This document shows, piece after piece, positions 38,000 to 48,097 of a stretch of DNA of 64,000 nucleotides. The notes beneath the pieces were generated by a model. The model had not been told where the DNA came from, ran no database searches, and was given only the letters and a program-made list of their open reading frames with translations. The stretch is from Clostridium sp. Marseille-P299 (GTDB taxonomy: Bacteria; Bacillota; Clostridia; Lachnospirales; Lachnospiraceae), in contig NZ_FJVE01000007.1 of NCBI RefSeq assembly GCF_900078195.1, forward strand, positions 1,922,001-1,986,000, written 5' to 3'. Every line of letters starts with the position of its first letter. The first letter of the stretch is position 1. The position numbers and the translations under genes were made by a program.

Positions 38000-38577
38000 T
38001 TAGTATTCTAAAATTAAGTTATAAGCCATCGTAACATTTTCATCCCATCCCGAAAAAGTAAAATAGTAATTAGAATTTACAGGACGTTTGAACGGATCCA
38101 ATGATGGATTCTCTCTTATATCTCTTTATAGAAATAGGTTTCAAGTATATATAAGGCTGCAAGAGCATTAAACGTATTACCTAAATTTGCTTCCTTTTCA
38201 TTATCATTTGTAAGTCTTGCGTGCTTAACTTTATTATATGAACGCCACCATGACGGCGAAGTAGTAGTAGTCCATTCTTTCCACGGAGCTAACTTGAAAT
38301 TATGGTTATCTCTCAACTTTATTTCAGCATCTACGAAACCTTCCCATCTAGGAATCAATCGTTCTGCATACCAAAGAATGTTACTTCTAGATACAGGGTT
38401 ACCTATGAAGTCACATATTAATTTACATTGTACATCAATTTCAGAACAAATTGTTTGAAACTGCTTTACTAATTCATTTGAATAAGTGTTGAAGTTATGC
38501 TCATCAAATGATACAAAGTTCTCATACTCAAAAAAGTTTCTTTCTAACATAAGATAATACTTCCAGCATTTTGACAT
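38000..38577 (-). CDS. HEPN-like protein between hsdS and hsdM, probably frameshifted at the C-terminus
   Basis: The open frame from 38577 to 38116 gives 153 aa. The motif WWRSYNKVKHARL contains R-x6-H, the catalytic pattern of HEPN ribonucleases. Past its stop, a different frame stays open from about 38120 to 38002 and reads like its natural tail (ENPSLDPFKRP, YFTFSGWDENV), so a single indel within about 10 bp probably cut off some 40 residues. HEPN proteins serve in toxin-antitoxin and abortive-infection systems. No antitoxin partner is obvious. Confidence 0.6.
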
Positions 38578-38655
38578 AAAAACTCTTCTATCTATTTCTC
38601 TCTCCTACTTTCTTATTTAGCATAATGATGATTTGCTTATCATACATTCTTAAAT

Positions 38656-39590
38656 TTACACCTCAAATCCAATACTCGCCAACGCTTTACGTATCTTTTC
38701 TTCTAACTCACGTGACTCTTTAAACTGCTTACTTATTTCACTTGTAAGTTGCTCCATCTTTTCTTCAAAAGGAATACCATCATCTTCTACTTCTTCAATT
38801 CCTACATAGCGGCCTGGAGTTAAAACGTAATCATTCTCTGATATTTCATCGATTGTTGCAACTTTACAAAATCCCTGAACATCCTCATATCCATCATCAT
38901 TTCTCCAAGAATGATAGGTGTTCGCAATTTTCATGATATCTTCTTCGCTCAACTCGCGCACTCTTCGATCAATCATATGTCCAAGGTTTCTCGCATCAAT
39001 GAATAACACTTTATTTTCTGTGGTTTTTGACTTACCTTTTCGCATAATCCATAAGCAAACTGGGATACCCGTTGAATAAAATAACTGACCTGGCATAGCT
39101 ACAATGCATTCCACAACGTCACTTCGTAACATATTTGCACGAATTGTACCCTCGTTCGAAGTATTCGAGCTTAAAGAACCGTTTGCAAGTACAGTTCCAC
39201 ATACACCTCCTGCAGGGTTTAAATGATGTAACATGTGCTGCAACCAAGCATAGTTTGCATTTCCAACTGGTGGAGTTCCATATTTCCATCTAACATCTTC
39301 CTGTAATCGCTCACCACCCCAGTCTGAGATATTAAATGGTGGGTTTGCTAAGATAAAGTCTGCCTTAAGCGCTTTGTGTAAGTCCTCGTGAAAAGAATCT
39401 GCATTATGGAGTCCTAAATCAGCATCGATTTGTCTTAATGCAAGGTTCATTTTAGCCAATTTCCAAGTGGTTGGGTTACTCTCCTGACCGTATACTGAAA
39501 TGTTTCGAATATTACCCTGATGTTCCTTTACAAACTTCGCTGATTGACAGAACATACCACCGCTACCGCAGGCAGGGTCTATCAAGACGC
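38656..39590 (-). pseudogene. hsdM: hsdM, 3' part only; interrupted by the mobile element
   Basis: About 310 residues of a type I adenine methyltransferase remain, beginning in the SAM-binding motif (IDPACGSGGMFCQS) and including the catalytic NPPF (ILANPPFNISDWGG). Full HsdM is about 500 residues; the N-terminal helical domain and everything before DPACGSG are missing. The coding frame runs right up to the element boundary near 39590. The other half is expected beyond the right end of the window. Methylation by this subunit should be lost unless the element excises. Confidence 0.9.
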
Positions 39591-39605
39591 TATGTTTGAT
39601 ACAAA
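39575..39605. other. Left junction of the mobile element within hsdM (attL region)
   Basis: HsdM similarity stops just upstream of the codons for DPACGSG. A terminator-like stem begins a few bases further on, and all genes beyond belong to a different, more GC-rich block. The exact crossover cannot be placed without the right end. The conserved motif is a known kind of target for large serine recombinases; hsdM insertions of such elements are described in streptococci. Confidence 0.7.
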
Positions 39606-39607
39606 GA

Positions 39608-39650
39608 AAAAAGCCTTCTCCGGTGTGAAAATACCGAAAAAGGCTTGATT
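39608..39650. terminator. Bidirectional terminator at the element's left edge
   Basis: AAGCCTT (39611-39617) pairs with AAGGCTT (39640-39646), and inner CGGT pairs with ACCG. The flanks are A-rich on the left and GATTTT on the right, so it could stop transcripts from either side. It ends the BREX operon. The 39651-39797 stretch before the GIY-YIG stop shows nothing I recognise. Confidence 0.7.
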
Positions 39651-39797
39651 TTGCTGGACTTTCACGGTAGTTGCCGTCTGTGGAAGCCCAGCATTTATTC
39701 TATTGTCAGTGTTTTTCACCCGCCTCGGACGGTGCCGGAGGTCGTTCCGACAGACCCGGTAAAGGTAAAATTAAAAAGTATGCCAAAATTAAAAGGT

Positions 39798-40661
39798 TTA
39801 GTCCACCGTTGCGCTGTCCTCAATTTCCTTAAGGGTACGGCCATCTTTGGTTTTCCATGTGCGTGGACCGCTTGCACTATAACCAAGTACAAAATCAGCA
39901 GCTGCGGAGGAACTGGAGAACAGGATATCTTCCGTGGTGGTCATGTTTTCAACTTTGCCATCTGCAAAAATCTTGTCTCGGAGTTCCTTCATTCCGGCAC
40001 TAAGTGATTTTGCTGATGTTTTTTCATTCACCACGGCTCCCTTAAGAACCACGAATCCCTCAGAAGTCACCATGCCGGTGGCAGATGTGCTACCGATGTT
40101 AATGAACAATTCTTCCTCTTCGGAGGTAGTGGTATCAGAGCCAGTTTGCAGCAGCGGATCTAAAACTTTATAGCCCAACGCATTTATAAGAATTTTGACA
40201 TTATCAACGAACTCTTCCATTACTGCAACTTGGGACTCTTTCATTACCGTATTGCGATATGTATTCTTTGTCAGTACCACATAACGCTTACAGCTTCTCG
40301 CAATCTCGACAAAGCGATTTTCAAGGTATCTGATAAGAGCCTTGTTAAGGTCTCTACCTACAAAAATTACAGCAGTGTTCCAGTAATACTTTTCTTTTTC
40401 AGACTGGTAATCACGCAGATGCTGCACGAGGCGCTCTTTTACATTTTCAGCCTCGCCAATATAAACAGAATCAGTGCCATCATCCTCTTTGCAAAACAAG
40501 AAGTAAACACCCGCTTGGATAATATCGTCACGACTACATGCAGCCACTTCGATGCGAGGAATCTTTATGGCCTTGCCATTCCAATTGGATAATTCCGCTG
40601 TTATTAAACTGTCAGCTGTACCATTTACAAGGAACAGCTCTATTGATTTTCCGTATGCCAT
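39798..40661 (-). CDS. GIY-YIG nuclease-family protein with DUF4357 C-terminus
   Basis: The protein (287 aa) has a GIY-YIG domain (about 48-150) with GVYFLF and VYIGEAENVKERL, giving the two Tyr, Gly and Arg of the fold, and a likely metal-binding Glu in RYLENRF. The C-terminal DUF4357 segment (about 235-280) ends with GPRTWK. It lies 25 bp after brxA on the same strand, so it is the last gene of the BREX transcription unit. It is not a core BREX gene; it may be an accessory nuclease. Confidence 0.85.
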   Translation of the reverse strand: MAYGKSIELFLVNGTADSLITAELSNWNGKAIKIPRIEVAACSRDDIIQAGVYFLFCKEDDGTDSVYIGEAENVKERLVQHLRDYQSEKEKYYWNTAVIFVGRDLNKALIRYLENRFVEIARSCKRYVVLTKNTYRNTVMKESQVAVMEEFVDNVKILINALGYKVLDPLLQTGSDTTTSEEEELFINIGSTSATGMVTSEGFVVLKGAVVNEKTSAKSLSAGMKELRDKIFADGKVENMTTTEDILFSSSSAAADFVLGYSASGPRTWKTKDGRTLKEIEDSATVD

Positions 40662-40686
40662 CAGAGAAACCCCCTTGCTTAATCAT

Positions 40687-41394
40687 TTAGTCATTCAAGA
40701 AGATAGATAATTCTCCTCCGAAATTGTTCATTGCAAATCTGCCGTCCTCAAACAAAGTTTCCTTTTCCATTTTGTATTCAAACGGGAAAAGATATGTGGA
40801 CGAATTGATGTCAGTAAAAGTGTAGTAACCACTATCGTCAACAAGCATCATAGCGTACACCATGAATGCGACGATTTTCGGATTACTCACTCTATGCGTA
40901 TTCACATGGTATTTACCCGGCTTATCGCATACCATTACATCAAACGCCTTCAATGTAGCAACCAGCTTATCAATGGAATGGAACAGCGTTGTACGCTCAC
41001 CCCACTCATCAAATAATTTCTGTTTAAGCTGGGCCAGAGTGATTTCATCCTGAAATTCCGACATCTTACCGATAAGCTTGCACATATCTACAAAAACAGG
41101 ATATGCCGCCATCATCATGCACCAGTGGATCACCAAATCGTATTCTGGATACGCCTTGATAAGTTCCAGAGCTGGTTCCTTGATTTTGCCAGACAGCTCA
41201 TTATCATAAACCCAGATGTTCATAAGGATTTCTCTGGTCTTACGAGTGTTTGTAGGACTCTCAATTTCAAAGCTCAAATACTCATTCAATTGGTCCTTTA
41301 TTTCTTGTTCTGTATGTCCCTCTAAAACCAGTTCGACGACCTTATTCAGCCATTGAAGTTTCAGGTTTCGGGACAATCCTACCATTTTAGCCAT
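40687..41394 (-). CDS. brxA: BREX protein BrxA (DUF1819)
   Basis: The protein has 235 aa, mainly helical, of the BrxA/DUF1819 family, a small DNA-binding component of several BREX types. The N-terminal region (LSRNLKLQWLNKVVELVLEG) and the LMNIWV segment fit the family. It overlaps the end of pglZ by 8 bp. In type 3 systems brxA closes the core operon, as here. Confidence 0.85.
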   Translation of the reverse strand: MAKMVGLSRNLKLQWLNKVVELVLEGHTEQEIKDQLNEYLSFEIESPTNTRKTREILMNIWVYDNELSGKIKEPALELIKAYPEYDLVIHWCMMMAAYPVFVDMCKLIGKMSEFQDEITLAQLKQKLFDEWGERTTLFHSIDKLVATLKAFDVMVCDKPGKYHVNTHRVSNPKIVAFMVYAMMLVDDSGYYTFTDINSSTYLFPFEYKMEKETLFEDGRFAMNNFGGELSIFLND

Positions 41395-42850
41395 TCTTCT
41401 GTACCGCCTTTATTTTAATGAAAGGTACAACCACCTCATCCAACGTGATGCCGCCATGCGTCATTACATCGTCACCCTTGGCGTCAAAAGAATCGCCAAC
41501 ATCACAAATCAGGTAATCATATTCCTTTGGGAGATAATATTTCGGATATTCGACAAGTCCGTGCTTTTCAATCAGTCCGGCCTTGTCAGCAAAGTCCTTC
41601 AGTGCCACCATTCTACGACTCTTTGTTTCTACTTCAACACCGGTTCCCATAAGTTTTCCAAGGCCGGTGCAGGTAGTGTTGCCGTGGTCTGCTGTAATAT
41701 ATACATCATATCCAGCAGAAATGAAACGCTGCGTCATCTCCAGTAATTTTTTCTGATTCGCCAACACGGTGATGTCATTGAACATTCCGAGTCGGCCTTG
41801 TGTTTGTGCGTGAACCATATCGTCCACATCATTTATGATTACGGCTCCGCATCTTACGAAGGAACCGAACTGCGCATCATAGCCTCGCTCATAACCAATC
41901 TGCGTATCGGAATAGCCGAGGTCCTTTGCACACTTTACAAACTCTGTTTTCTCCTTGCTCTGCTTCCACGGCTCCAGCAGCTGACTTGGATATTTACCGG
42001 ACAGCAGACACTGTCGGGAAACAGAGGTGGTGCTTGGTATCATCGCAAACATCGATGACTTTTCATACGGCAGGCCCGCAAACGAACTGGAGATAATCTT
42101 CCAGTCAAATTCAGACATACCGTCCATGATGATCACGACGAACTTATCGCTGTGGCCGTGCATATAGTCCATTGCTTTGCTGACCAGCACCGGTGATGCC
42201 TTGTCAATATTCTGTGATAACTTTCCGAACTGCTCCAGTGCATATTGTTGGAACAGCCGGTTAATTTCTTGCGTGTCAACATCAACATCGTATTGAACTG
42301 CCATTACGTCCAGTTGAGCCTTTTCCTCTGCGATGGAAAACCAATCGCTGTATCGTGAGATACTTTTGGCCTTTTCAATAAGACCATTGGCTGTTTTCTT
42401 CAAATATGCCTTCACATTAGCTCTGGCATAAACCTTCAATCGCAGGAACATTTCTGTATCATGCTTTTGTCGAAGGTCGTCGTAATTTGTAGGATAGACT
42501 GCGCACAGCAAGTCAAGACCAGCCTTATCCATATCCTTCAACATTGTCGGATGCAGTTTCGGGAACAGCCTCTCCAACGAAACCATATAGGCAGAAAGTC
42601 TGCGACGCACATCGTAAGGAATGTACTGCTCGGTGTGGGCAATAACAGCCATTTTCTCACCGGGAGTTTTCAGTTTCTCCTCGTACTCAATTCTGAAGGC
42701 AAGATCGTCAGTGTATCTTACGATTTCAAAACCATGTGCAGAGAACGCAGATATATAATTCGCTCGGCTGTTCAGATTCTCGTCATCCAGAAGCAGGATT
42801 TTATCTGTGTATTGCGCAGAAGATTTCTCAAACACATAGTCTCCGAACAT
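41387..42850 (-). CDS. pglZ: BREX phosphatase-domain protein PglZ
   Basis: The 487-aa protein belongs to the alkaline-phosphatase superfamily. The PglZ core runs from about residue 235, with metal-ligand and nucleophile positions visible in VVIIMDGMSEFD, IPSTTSVSRQ and ITADHGNTTC. It is shorter than PglZ of type 1 BREX, as usual for type 3. PglZ is required for BREX defence and methylation in studied systems. It lies 3 bp after brxHII. Confidence 0.92.
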   Translation of the reverse strand: MFGDYVFEKSSAQYTDKILLLDDENLNSRANYISAFSAHGFEIVRYTDDLAFRIEYEEKLKTPGEKMAVIAHTEQYIPYDVRRRLSAYMVSLERLFPKLHPTMLKDMDKAGLDLLCAVYPTNYDDLRQKHDTEMFLRLKVYARANVKAYLKKTANGLIEKAKSISRYSDWFSIAEEKAQLDVMAVQYDVDVDTQEINRLFQQYALEQFGKLSQNIDKASPVLVSKAMDYMHGHSDKFVVIIMDGMSEFDWKIISSSFAGLPYEKSSMFAMIPSTTSVSRQCLLSGKYPSQLLEPWKQSKEKTEFVKCAKDLGYSDTQIGYERGYDAQFGSFVRCGAVIINDVDDMVHAQTQGRLGMFNDITVLANQKKLLEMTQRFISAGYDVYITADHGNTTCTGLGKLMGTGVEVETKSRRMVALKDFADKAGLIEKHGLVEYPKYYLPKEYDYLICDVGDSFDAKGDDVMTHGGITLDEVVVPFIKIKAVQKNG

Positions 42851-42853
42851 CGC

Positions 42854-45526
42854 TTACGCCTCCAATCTTACAAGAATCATCAAGCGGAAGTCAGGATAAA
42901 TCTGGCTTCCTTTTTTATATTCGGCCTCAATAGAAGCCTTCTCTCGTGCCAGTTTTGCCAGTCTGGAACGACAGATATTTTCAATTCCAATATGTCCTGC
43001 TGCCTCTTCACGGAGCTTCAGGGCATACATATACTTGTTGTAGCTTTCCTGATTGATCTGAATCTGCTTCTCTTTCAATTCAACGAAAGTGTCATAAGCA
43101 AAGTCCATACTCAGCTTTTCGAGCTGCTGGTATTCTGCCTCTGTAATATTCGGTGCAGCGCCCACAGTCAAACCGCTGGTACCATCAAGGAAAACATCCA
43201 TGATACGCTTTCCGGCCATCGGACGAAGCAGGAAGTTTTCATTGACGAAAATCGGAATAATGCGCTTTCCACTTTTTTCTTCAGAGATGGATAATTCCCA
43301 CAGCATAAAATAACCAGCCTCATTCGGAAAGTTCTTGATGTCGACAGACATCAGCTGCGAGGTCTTGTCCTGCATGATTTCAGTACGCAGGTGCTGGATG
43401 ATTTCCTCATCGTTAATGCCGATGCGGTCAATCAGCTGAATATCACGGCCCTTCCAGCTTTCATAGTAGGCCAACATCTGTCTGAGTGCAGCGTCAACAT
43501 CAAAACTGGACTCTGTGCCGACAAGCCGTGTCAAGTCTTTCTCCTCACGGATAATATTCTTGTACTTCTGAGCATTGGCTACCTGCTGTTTTACTTCTGA
43601 CTCAACCGGATACATATTGCGCTCTACAGAAGAAGGTCTTCCGATGGAATTCATGTAAACTTCGTTGAAGTCCAGCTCGGCCACTTCACTGTCCAGAACG
43701 TCGGAATACTTATCAACGCCCAGCTCTTTGAAGATGACAGAGAGCTTCTGCTCCAGCACTTCACGGACACGGTTCTCAACCGTATCGCCAACAATAAAAT
43801 TATAAATGTGAACATCGCGCTGCTGACCAATACGATCTGCACGGCCACAACGCTGCTCGATTTTCATCGGGTTCCACGGCAGGTCATAGTTGATGATAAT
43901 ATTGGAAAACTGCAAGTTCAGACCTTCTCCACCAGCATCTGTGGAAATAAAGATGCTAGTCTTGGTCTTGAACTCCTGTAGCGCTTCATTGCGCTCATCG
44001 ATATTCATACTACCGTTAAGCACGGAAACAGTAAAGCCTCTATTCTCAAGAAGCTGCTGCAGATACTTCTGTGTGGCAACAAACTCAGTGAAAATAATAA
44101 TCTTCTGGTTCCGGTCTTCGCTGAGGATTTCGTCAATGGTGTCTACAAGGCGCTCCACCTTCACATCAGGGTGCTGGAACTCGGCCTGTTTTGCCACAGC
44201 AATAATATGCTCTAGCTCTGCAATTTCCTCAGACAGATTGAGGGACATTGCTTCGAGTGCTTCAGCAACATCGTCCTCAATTTCCATTTCAGCCAGATCC
44301 GCTTCGTTCAGAGAACCAATGCGTATATTCTGAGATTTCAACGCCTCCAAGCGGCGCTCAAGGCTCTGGCGCACTGCTGCCGTACTGCTGGTTACCATGC
44401 GCTGCATGATAATCAACAGGAAAATAAGGCACATATTCTTTTTGCGATTACGCTTCGCTTTGTCATAGGTAGTTGAAACATAGGAGCTGACCAACTTATA
44501 CAATTCTCGCTGGAATGTGTGACGCTCGTCCCACTGCAGCTCTACAAGGTGCGTGATGCGATTCTTAAATAGCAAATTGCCGTTGTTATCGATGGCCTCA
44601 CGCTTTTCTGTACGAATCAGGTACGGAGCCACCTGTTCCTTTACGATAGACTTGGAGTTAGGAAATGCATCTTCATCCAGCAGTCGCACAAGGCGCAGGA
44701 ACGGCTCAGTCTTGCCGTTGTGAGGTGTTGCAGACAGAAGCAACAGATATGGGCTTGCCTGCGATAGCAAATAACCCAGCTTATATCTGGCAACCTCACC
44801 GGATGAACCGGCAACACGGTGGGCCTCATCAATGATAATAAGGTCCCAGCCACTGTTGATGATGGAATAGATGCGTTCCTCGTTATATTTTTCCACACGC
44901 TCATCCGTCCAACCAGCGTGTTTTTCGATAGGCTTGATGGAATCCATCGGGGAGATGACTTGGTCATACTGGCCATAGACATCATCTGCGTCCGTCAAGC
45001 GTCGAATGGTGTCGTAATCTGACGGTAGAATCACATGAAATTTCTCGTGGAACTTCTCCTGCATTTCCGATGCCCACTGCGTAACCAAACCGGTCGGGCA
45101 GACAACCAGAACACGCTGCACAAGACCACGGCTCTTTAATTCCTTGATGATCATACCGGCCTCGATGGTTTTACCGAGACCAACTTCGTCAGCAAGTATG
45201 TAACGAATATTGTTCGTCTCCATTGCACGGTTCAGCACATGAAGCTGATGCGGCAGCGGGATGACTCCGCTTGTCAGCGCAGACAGAAAGCCACCAGCGG
45301 TCTCGTTTTTGATTTTTGAGAGCAATGTCACATAGCGTAGGTAGTTCTCATCGTACTGGATCGTATTGCCGCTTGTATTCAATTGTTCTTCCGTTGCCTT
45401 ATACACACGGCCCGTAGCAGGATTGAAAACCTTGTAGGAAGTATATCCCCACATTTCAATTCTCTCCAGTATCTGCACATTGGCGCTAGCTACTGTATCA
45501 AAAGCGAAATCGCCGGTATTTAGCAT
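42854..45526 (-). CDS. brxHII: BREX helicase BrxHII (SNF2-type)
   Basis: I took the ATG at 45526 (AGAAGGTG upstream; an upstream GTG is part of that site), giving 890 aa. The SNF2 motor has Walker A ADEVGLGKTIEAG (about 112-124), a DEAH box (IIIDEAHRVAGSS), SATPHNGKT and the motif VI stretch QRCGRADRIGQQRD. The C-terminal third is coiled and accessory. It replaces the helicases of other BREX types and marks this as type 3. Confidence 0.92.
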   Translation of the reverse strand: MLNTGDFAFDTVASANVQILERIEMWGYTSYKVFNPATGRVYKATEEQLNTSGNTIQYDENYLRYVTLLSKIKNETAGGFLSALTSGVIPLPHQLHVLNRAMETNNIRYILADEVGLGKTIEAGMIIKELKSRGLVQRVLVVCPTGLVTQWASEMQEKFHEKFHVILPSDYDTIRRLTDADDVYGQYDQVISPMDSIKPIEKHAGWTDERVEKYNEERIYSIINSGWDLIIIDEAHRVAGSSGEVARYKLGYLLSQASPYLLLLSATPHNGKTEPFLRLVRLLDEDAFPNSKSIVKEQVAPYLIRTEKREAIDNNGNLLFKNRITHLVELQWDERHTFQRELYKLVSSYVSTTYDKAKRNRKKNMCLIFLLIIMQRMVTSSTAAVRQSLERRLEALKSQNIRIGSLNEADLAEMEIEDDVAEALEAMSLNLSEEIAELEHIIAVAKQAEFQHPDVKVERLVDTIDEILSEDRNQKIIIFTEFVATQKYLQQLLENRGFTVSVLNGSMNIDERNEALQEFKTKTSIFISTDAGGEGLNLQFSNIIINYDLPWNPMKIEQRCGRADRIGQQRDVHIYNFIVGDTVENRVREVLEQKLSVIFKELGVDKYSDVLDSEVAELDFNEVYMNSIGRPSSVERNMYPVESEVKQQVANAQKYKNIIREEKDLTRLVGTESSFDVDAALRQMLAYYESWKGRDIQLIDRIGINDEEIIQHLRTEIMQDKTSQLMSVDIKNFPNEAGYFMLWELSISEEKSGKRIIPIFVNENFLLRPMAGKRIMDVFLDGTSGLTVGAAPNITEAEYQQLEKLSMDFAYDTFVELKEKQIQINQESYNKYMYALKLREEAAGHIGIENICRSRLAKLAREKASIEAEYKKGSQIYPDFRLMILVRLEA

Positions 45527-45545
45527 TCTGTACACCTTCTTTTGT

Positions 45546-48095
45546 TTATACTCTGCTTAAGCTGATATCGTAGTACATCAGCAGGTTTGCGTCCTCCTGA
45601 ATGGTCTTCTCAGGCAGGCGCTCTGCGATAGTAACAATCGCCTGATAGTTCTTGTCCTTCCAGAGGCGAGAGAAGCCGACACGGATAGCTTCCGAACGGA
45701 ACAGTTTCAGCTTACCCTTGGAATTCATATAACCTTCAAATTCCTTCCACAGCTTCTTCTCACGCAGTTTGGCCACATCGCCTTCTTTGGTGGTATCCGG
45801 GATGTACCAGCGGCCCTTTTCATCCTGCAAGAAGTTTTCTTCCAGTAGAACAGACAGTTCAGGCATAGCCTCGAACTTATCAACGGATTTTACTTCCTGC
45901 ATGAACTTAGGCTGCAATTCAGCGTAGGTCTGAGGACCGCCAAACTCATCACTCAGCTGCTGATACAACCAAGAGATAGCGGTCTTTTCATTAGTGACGA
46001 ACAAGCTGAACTGAATATTTTCGACATCATTTTTAATTCTTGCTGTGTCATATTCATTAACTTGGTCAGCCAAGAAATACATACCATCACGCTTAACAAA
46101 CTTCTCATCAAGTCCACGATAGAAATCAACCGAATCCAACGGAACCGGAATACCGTTCATAATATGATAAGCTACCATACGGTCAAATAACAAATATGCC
46201 TGACGCTCTGCAATTAGTTCAATTTTATCGTTACTAATAACAACAACCGGTATATTCTCCAAGTGTTGTCTGACAAAATCCCACGCTGTAGTCTCGGTTC
46301 CCGCATTTTGGAAAAAGCGCTTTTTAAAGCTTTCCTTCGGCTTATAAGCAGAAATAACCAAGTCCTGCTTTACAGCATTTACAGTTGTTACCTGCTTAAA
46401 GCTGCTGCCTTGCTTATCAAGAGTACGAACGTCCGCAACGATGAATCCAGATTTCTGTAGTGCTTCTTGAATTGCATTCCAAACGGCATTTTTTGAATTG
46501 TGGAATTCTACTGTCATCCAGCGATTTGGTTTCAACACTCTGTAATACTCAGAAAAACACTGAGTCATAAGATGTTGATATTCAGGTAAGGCTTTTCCAA
46601 CAGCTGTATTGACAATAGCCTCATATTTACTGTTTGTCACCACTCTCAGCCATGCTTCCCAAAGGAAACTCAATTCAGAGTAATTCAAATTATCGCCGAA
46701 TGGAGGATCTGTGAAAATATAGTCGCATGAATTGTCCGGTATAAGCAACTGAGTAGTTGATCCTGTAGAAATGTTACATACATTTCCTGTGTTCATTTTC
46801 AGCGCCTCAGCAAACTTTTTGACTTTCCCTTCATAGGCATTAAAAGGATTAGCCTCACAAATCATCGACGAAACATACATTGTTCCGCTTAATGGATTAT
46901 ACGGGAAGGATACCTGCGGACGGAAACGATTCATTTTGCTGATGTTGATAATCTGGCTTGTAAACATGATTTTCAGCAAATCAGCATTTTCTGCCTTTTC
47001 AATCAAATCAAAAAGTTTTGCTAATACATATAGCGTTCTCTTGTAGAAAAAGTGATGAACATGGGTCAAGCCGATCTTATCATTTCTTCGGCTCTCACGC
47101 CCCTCACACAATCTGTCAGTTGGGAACCAATATGGTATGGCCAACGCATCAATTCTACCTAATACTTCCAAGTCATACTCATCGGGTTTCTTATCATATC
47201 GCTTGTTACCATACTGATAATTGATAAGAACAGGCTTCTGTTTAATAATGTCGATTGTTTTGTTGAGCGCAGCATCAAATACTGGAGTAAATGCTTTCTC
47301 GCAATCACCTTTTTTCAGTTTGACTTGACACTTCGGACAAATAAAGTTGTCACTAACTTTTCCGCTTTTAGGATCAGCTGCGGCATTATAAAAAACAATT
47401 TCTTCGCCACAATGAGGGCAAATCAAAACATCCGACCAAACGGTATAATTGACAGTTCCCTTACAATCAACAAGAAGTCGTCCTGCAATCTCCTCATCAG
47501 GATTTGTTTCAAACATCCATGCACATTCTTTATAAGCCTCACGCATAATGCTTGTCGCTTCTTCTGTAAATGCTGTAACATCAGCATCAGCATTATAGTT
47601 CTGTGCAATAAAAGTAGCTGCTGGAGAAAGATCATTTAAAATAGGAAATCTTTTTCCCCAACGAACATACGGCATATCTGCCTCAATCTTTGCTCTGAAA
47701 ATCGCTTCAGGGTGAGCACACATATTGGCCGCAACGCCAGTCATGCCAGTACCGCAAAATCCATCCAAAACGATATCATTAGGATTTGTGTAATGCAGAA
47801 TGTATCGCATAATGGCCTTATAAGGAACCTTCGTGTGATAAGTGTGAGCATTATATATTGCATCACTCTTTCCTTCACTTACATCCGCAGCGAAAGGCTC
47901 TCTATGATAGTCGTCGGTCTCCTCATCGTAAGGAGTTCCATTTTCACGAAGATACTCCTCGATGAAAGGATTCGGACAAGCTGTATAATAAGGTGGATTA
48001 GATAGGGAAATAATGTTCTCGTCCTCGGCTATAGGAAATCCCTCTATATGTCGGACCTTATCGAGGTCCGCTTTCGTTAGTTTTCTCGGTTCCAT
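45546..48095 (-). CDS. pglXI: BREX adenine-specific DNA methyltransferase PglXI (DUF1156)
   Basis: The 849-aa methylase carries the DUF1156-type N-terminus (LSNPPYYTACPNPF, about 32-45), SAM motif I DGFCGTGMTG (about 111-120), a zinc-ribbon insertion (CPHCGEEI and CPKCQVKL, about 226-265) and the catalytic DPPF in YIFTDPPFGDNLNYSE (about 460). In type 3 BREX this form replaces PglX and marks host DNA for self-recognition. It lies 19 bp before brxHII and 2 bp after brxC. Confidence 0.93.
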   Translation of the reverse strand: MEPRKLTKADLDKVRHIEGFPIAEDENIISLSNPPYYTACPNPFIEEYLRENGTPYDEETDDYHREPFAADVSEGKSDAIYNAHTYHTKVPYKAIMRYILHYTNPNDIVLDGFCGTGMTGVAANMCAHPEAIFRAKIEADMPYVRWGKRFPILNDLSPAATFIAQNYNADADVTAFTEEATSIMREAYKECAWMFETNPDEEIAGRLLVDCKGTVNYTVWSDVLICPHCGEEIVFYNAAADPKSGKVSDNFICPKCQVKLKKGDCEKAFTPVFDAALNKTIDIIKQKPVLINYQYGNKRYDKKPDEYDLEVLGRIDALAIPYWFPTDRLCEGRESRRNDKIGLTHVHHFFYKRTLYVLAKLFDLIEKAENADLLKIMFTSQIINISKMNRFRPQVSFPYNPLSGTMYVSSMICEANPFNAYEGKVKKFAEALKMNTGNVCNISTGSTTQLLIPDNSCDYIFTDPPFGDNLNYSELSFLWEAWLRVVTNSKYEAIVNTAVGKALPEYQHLMTQCFSEYYRVLKPNRWMTVEFHNSKNAVWNAIQEALQKSGFIVADVRTLDKQGSSFKQVTTVNAVKQDLVISAYKPKESFKKRFFQNAGTETTAWDFVRQHLENIPVVVISNDKIELIAERQAYLLFDRMVAYHIMNGIPVPLDSVDFYRGLDEKFVKRDGMYFLADQVNEYDTARIKNDVENIQFSLFVTNEKTAISWLYQQLSDEFGGPQTYAELQPKFMQEVKSVDKFEAMPELSVLLEENFLQDEKGRWYIPDTTKEGDVAKLREKKLWKEFEGYMNSKGKLKLFRSEAIRVGFSRLWKDKNYQAIVTIAERLPEKTIQEDANLLMYYDISLSRV

Positions 48096-48097
48096 TT

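Noticed and set aside
39651..40007. Plus-strand open frame at the element's left edge as the end of an integrase
   Set aside because: It is mostly antisense to the GIY-YIG gene, has no recombinase motif and no ribosome site.
42461..43294. 277-codon plus-strand open frame over pglZ and brxHII
   Set aside because: It is antisense to two genes with clear motifs and shows no family features.
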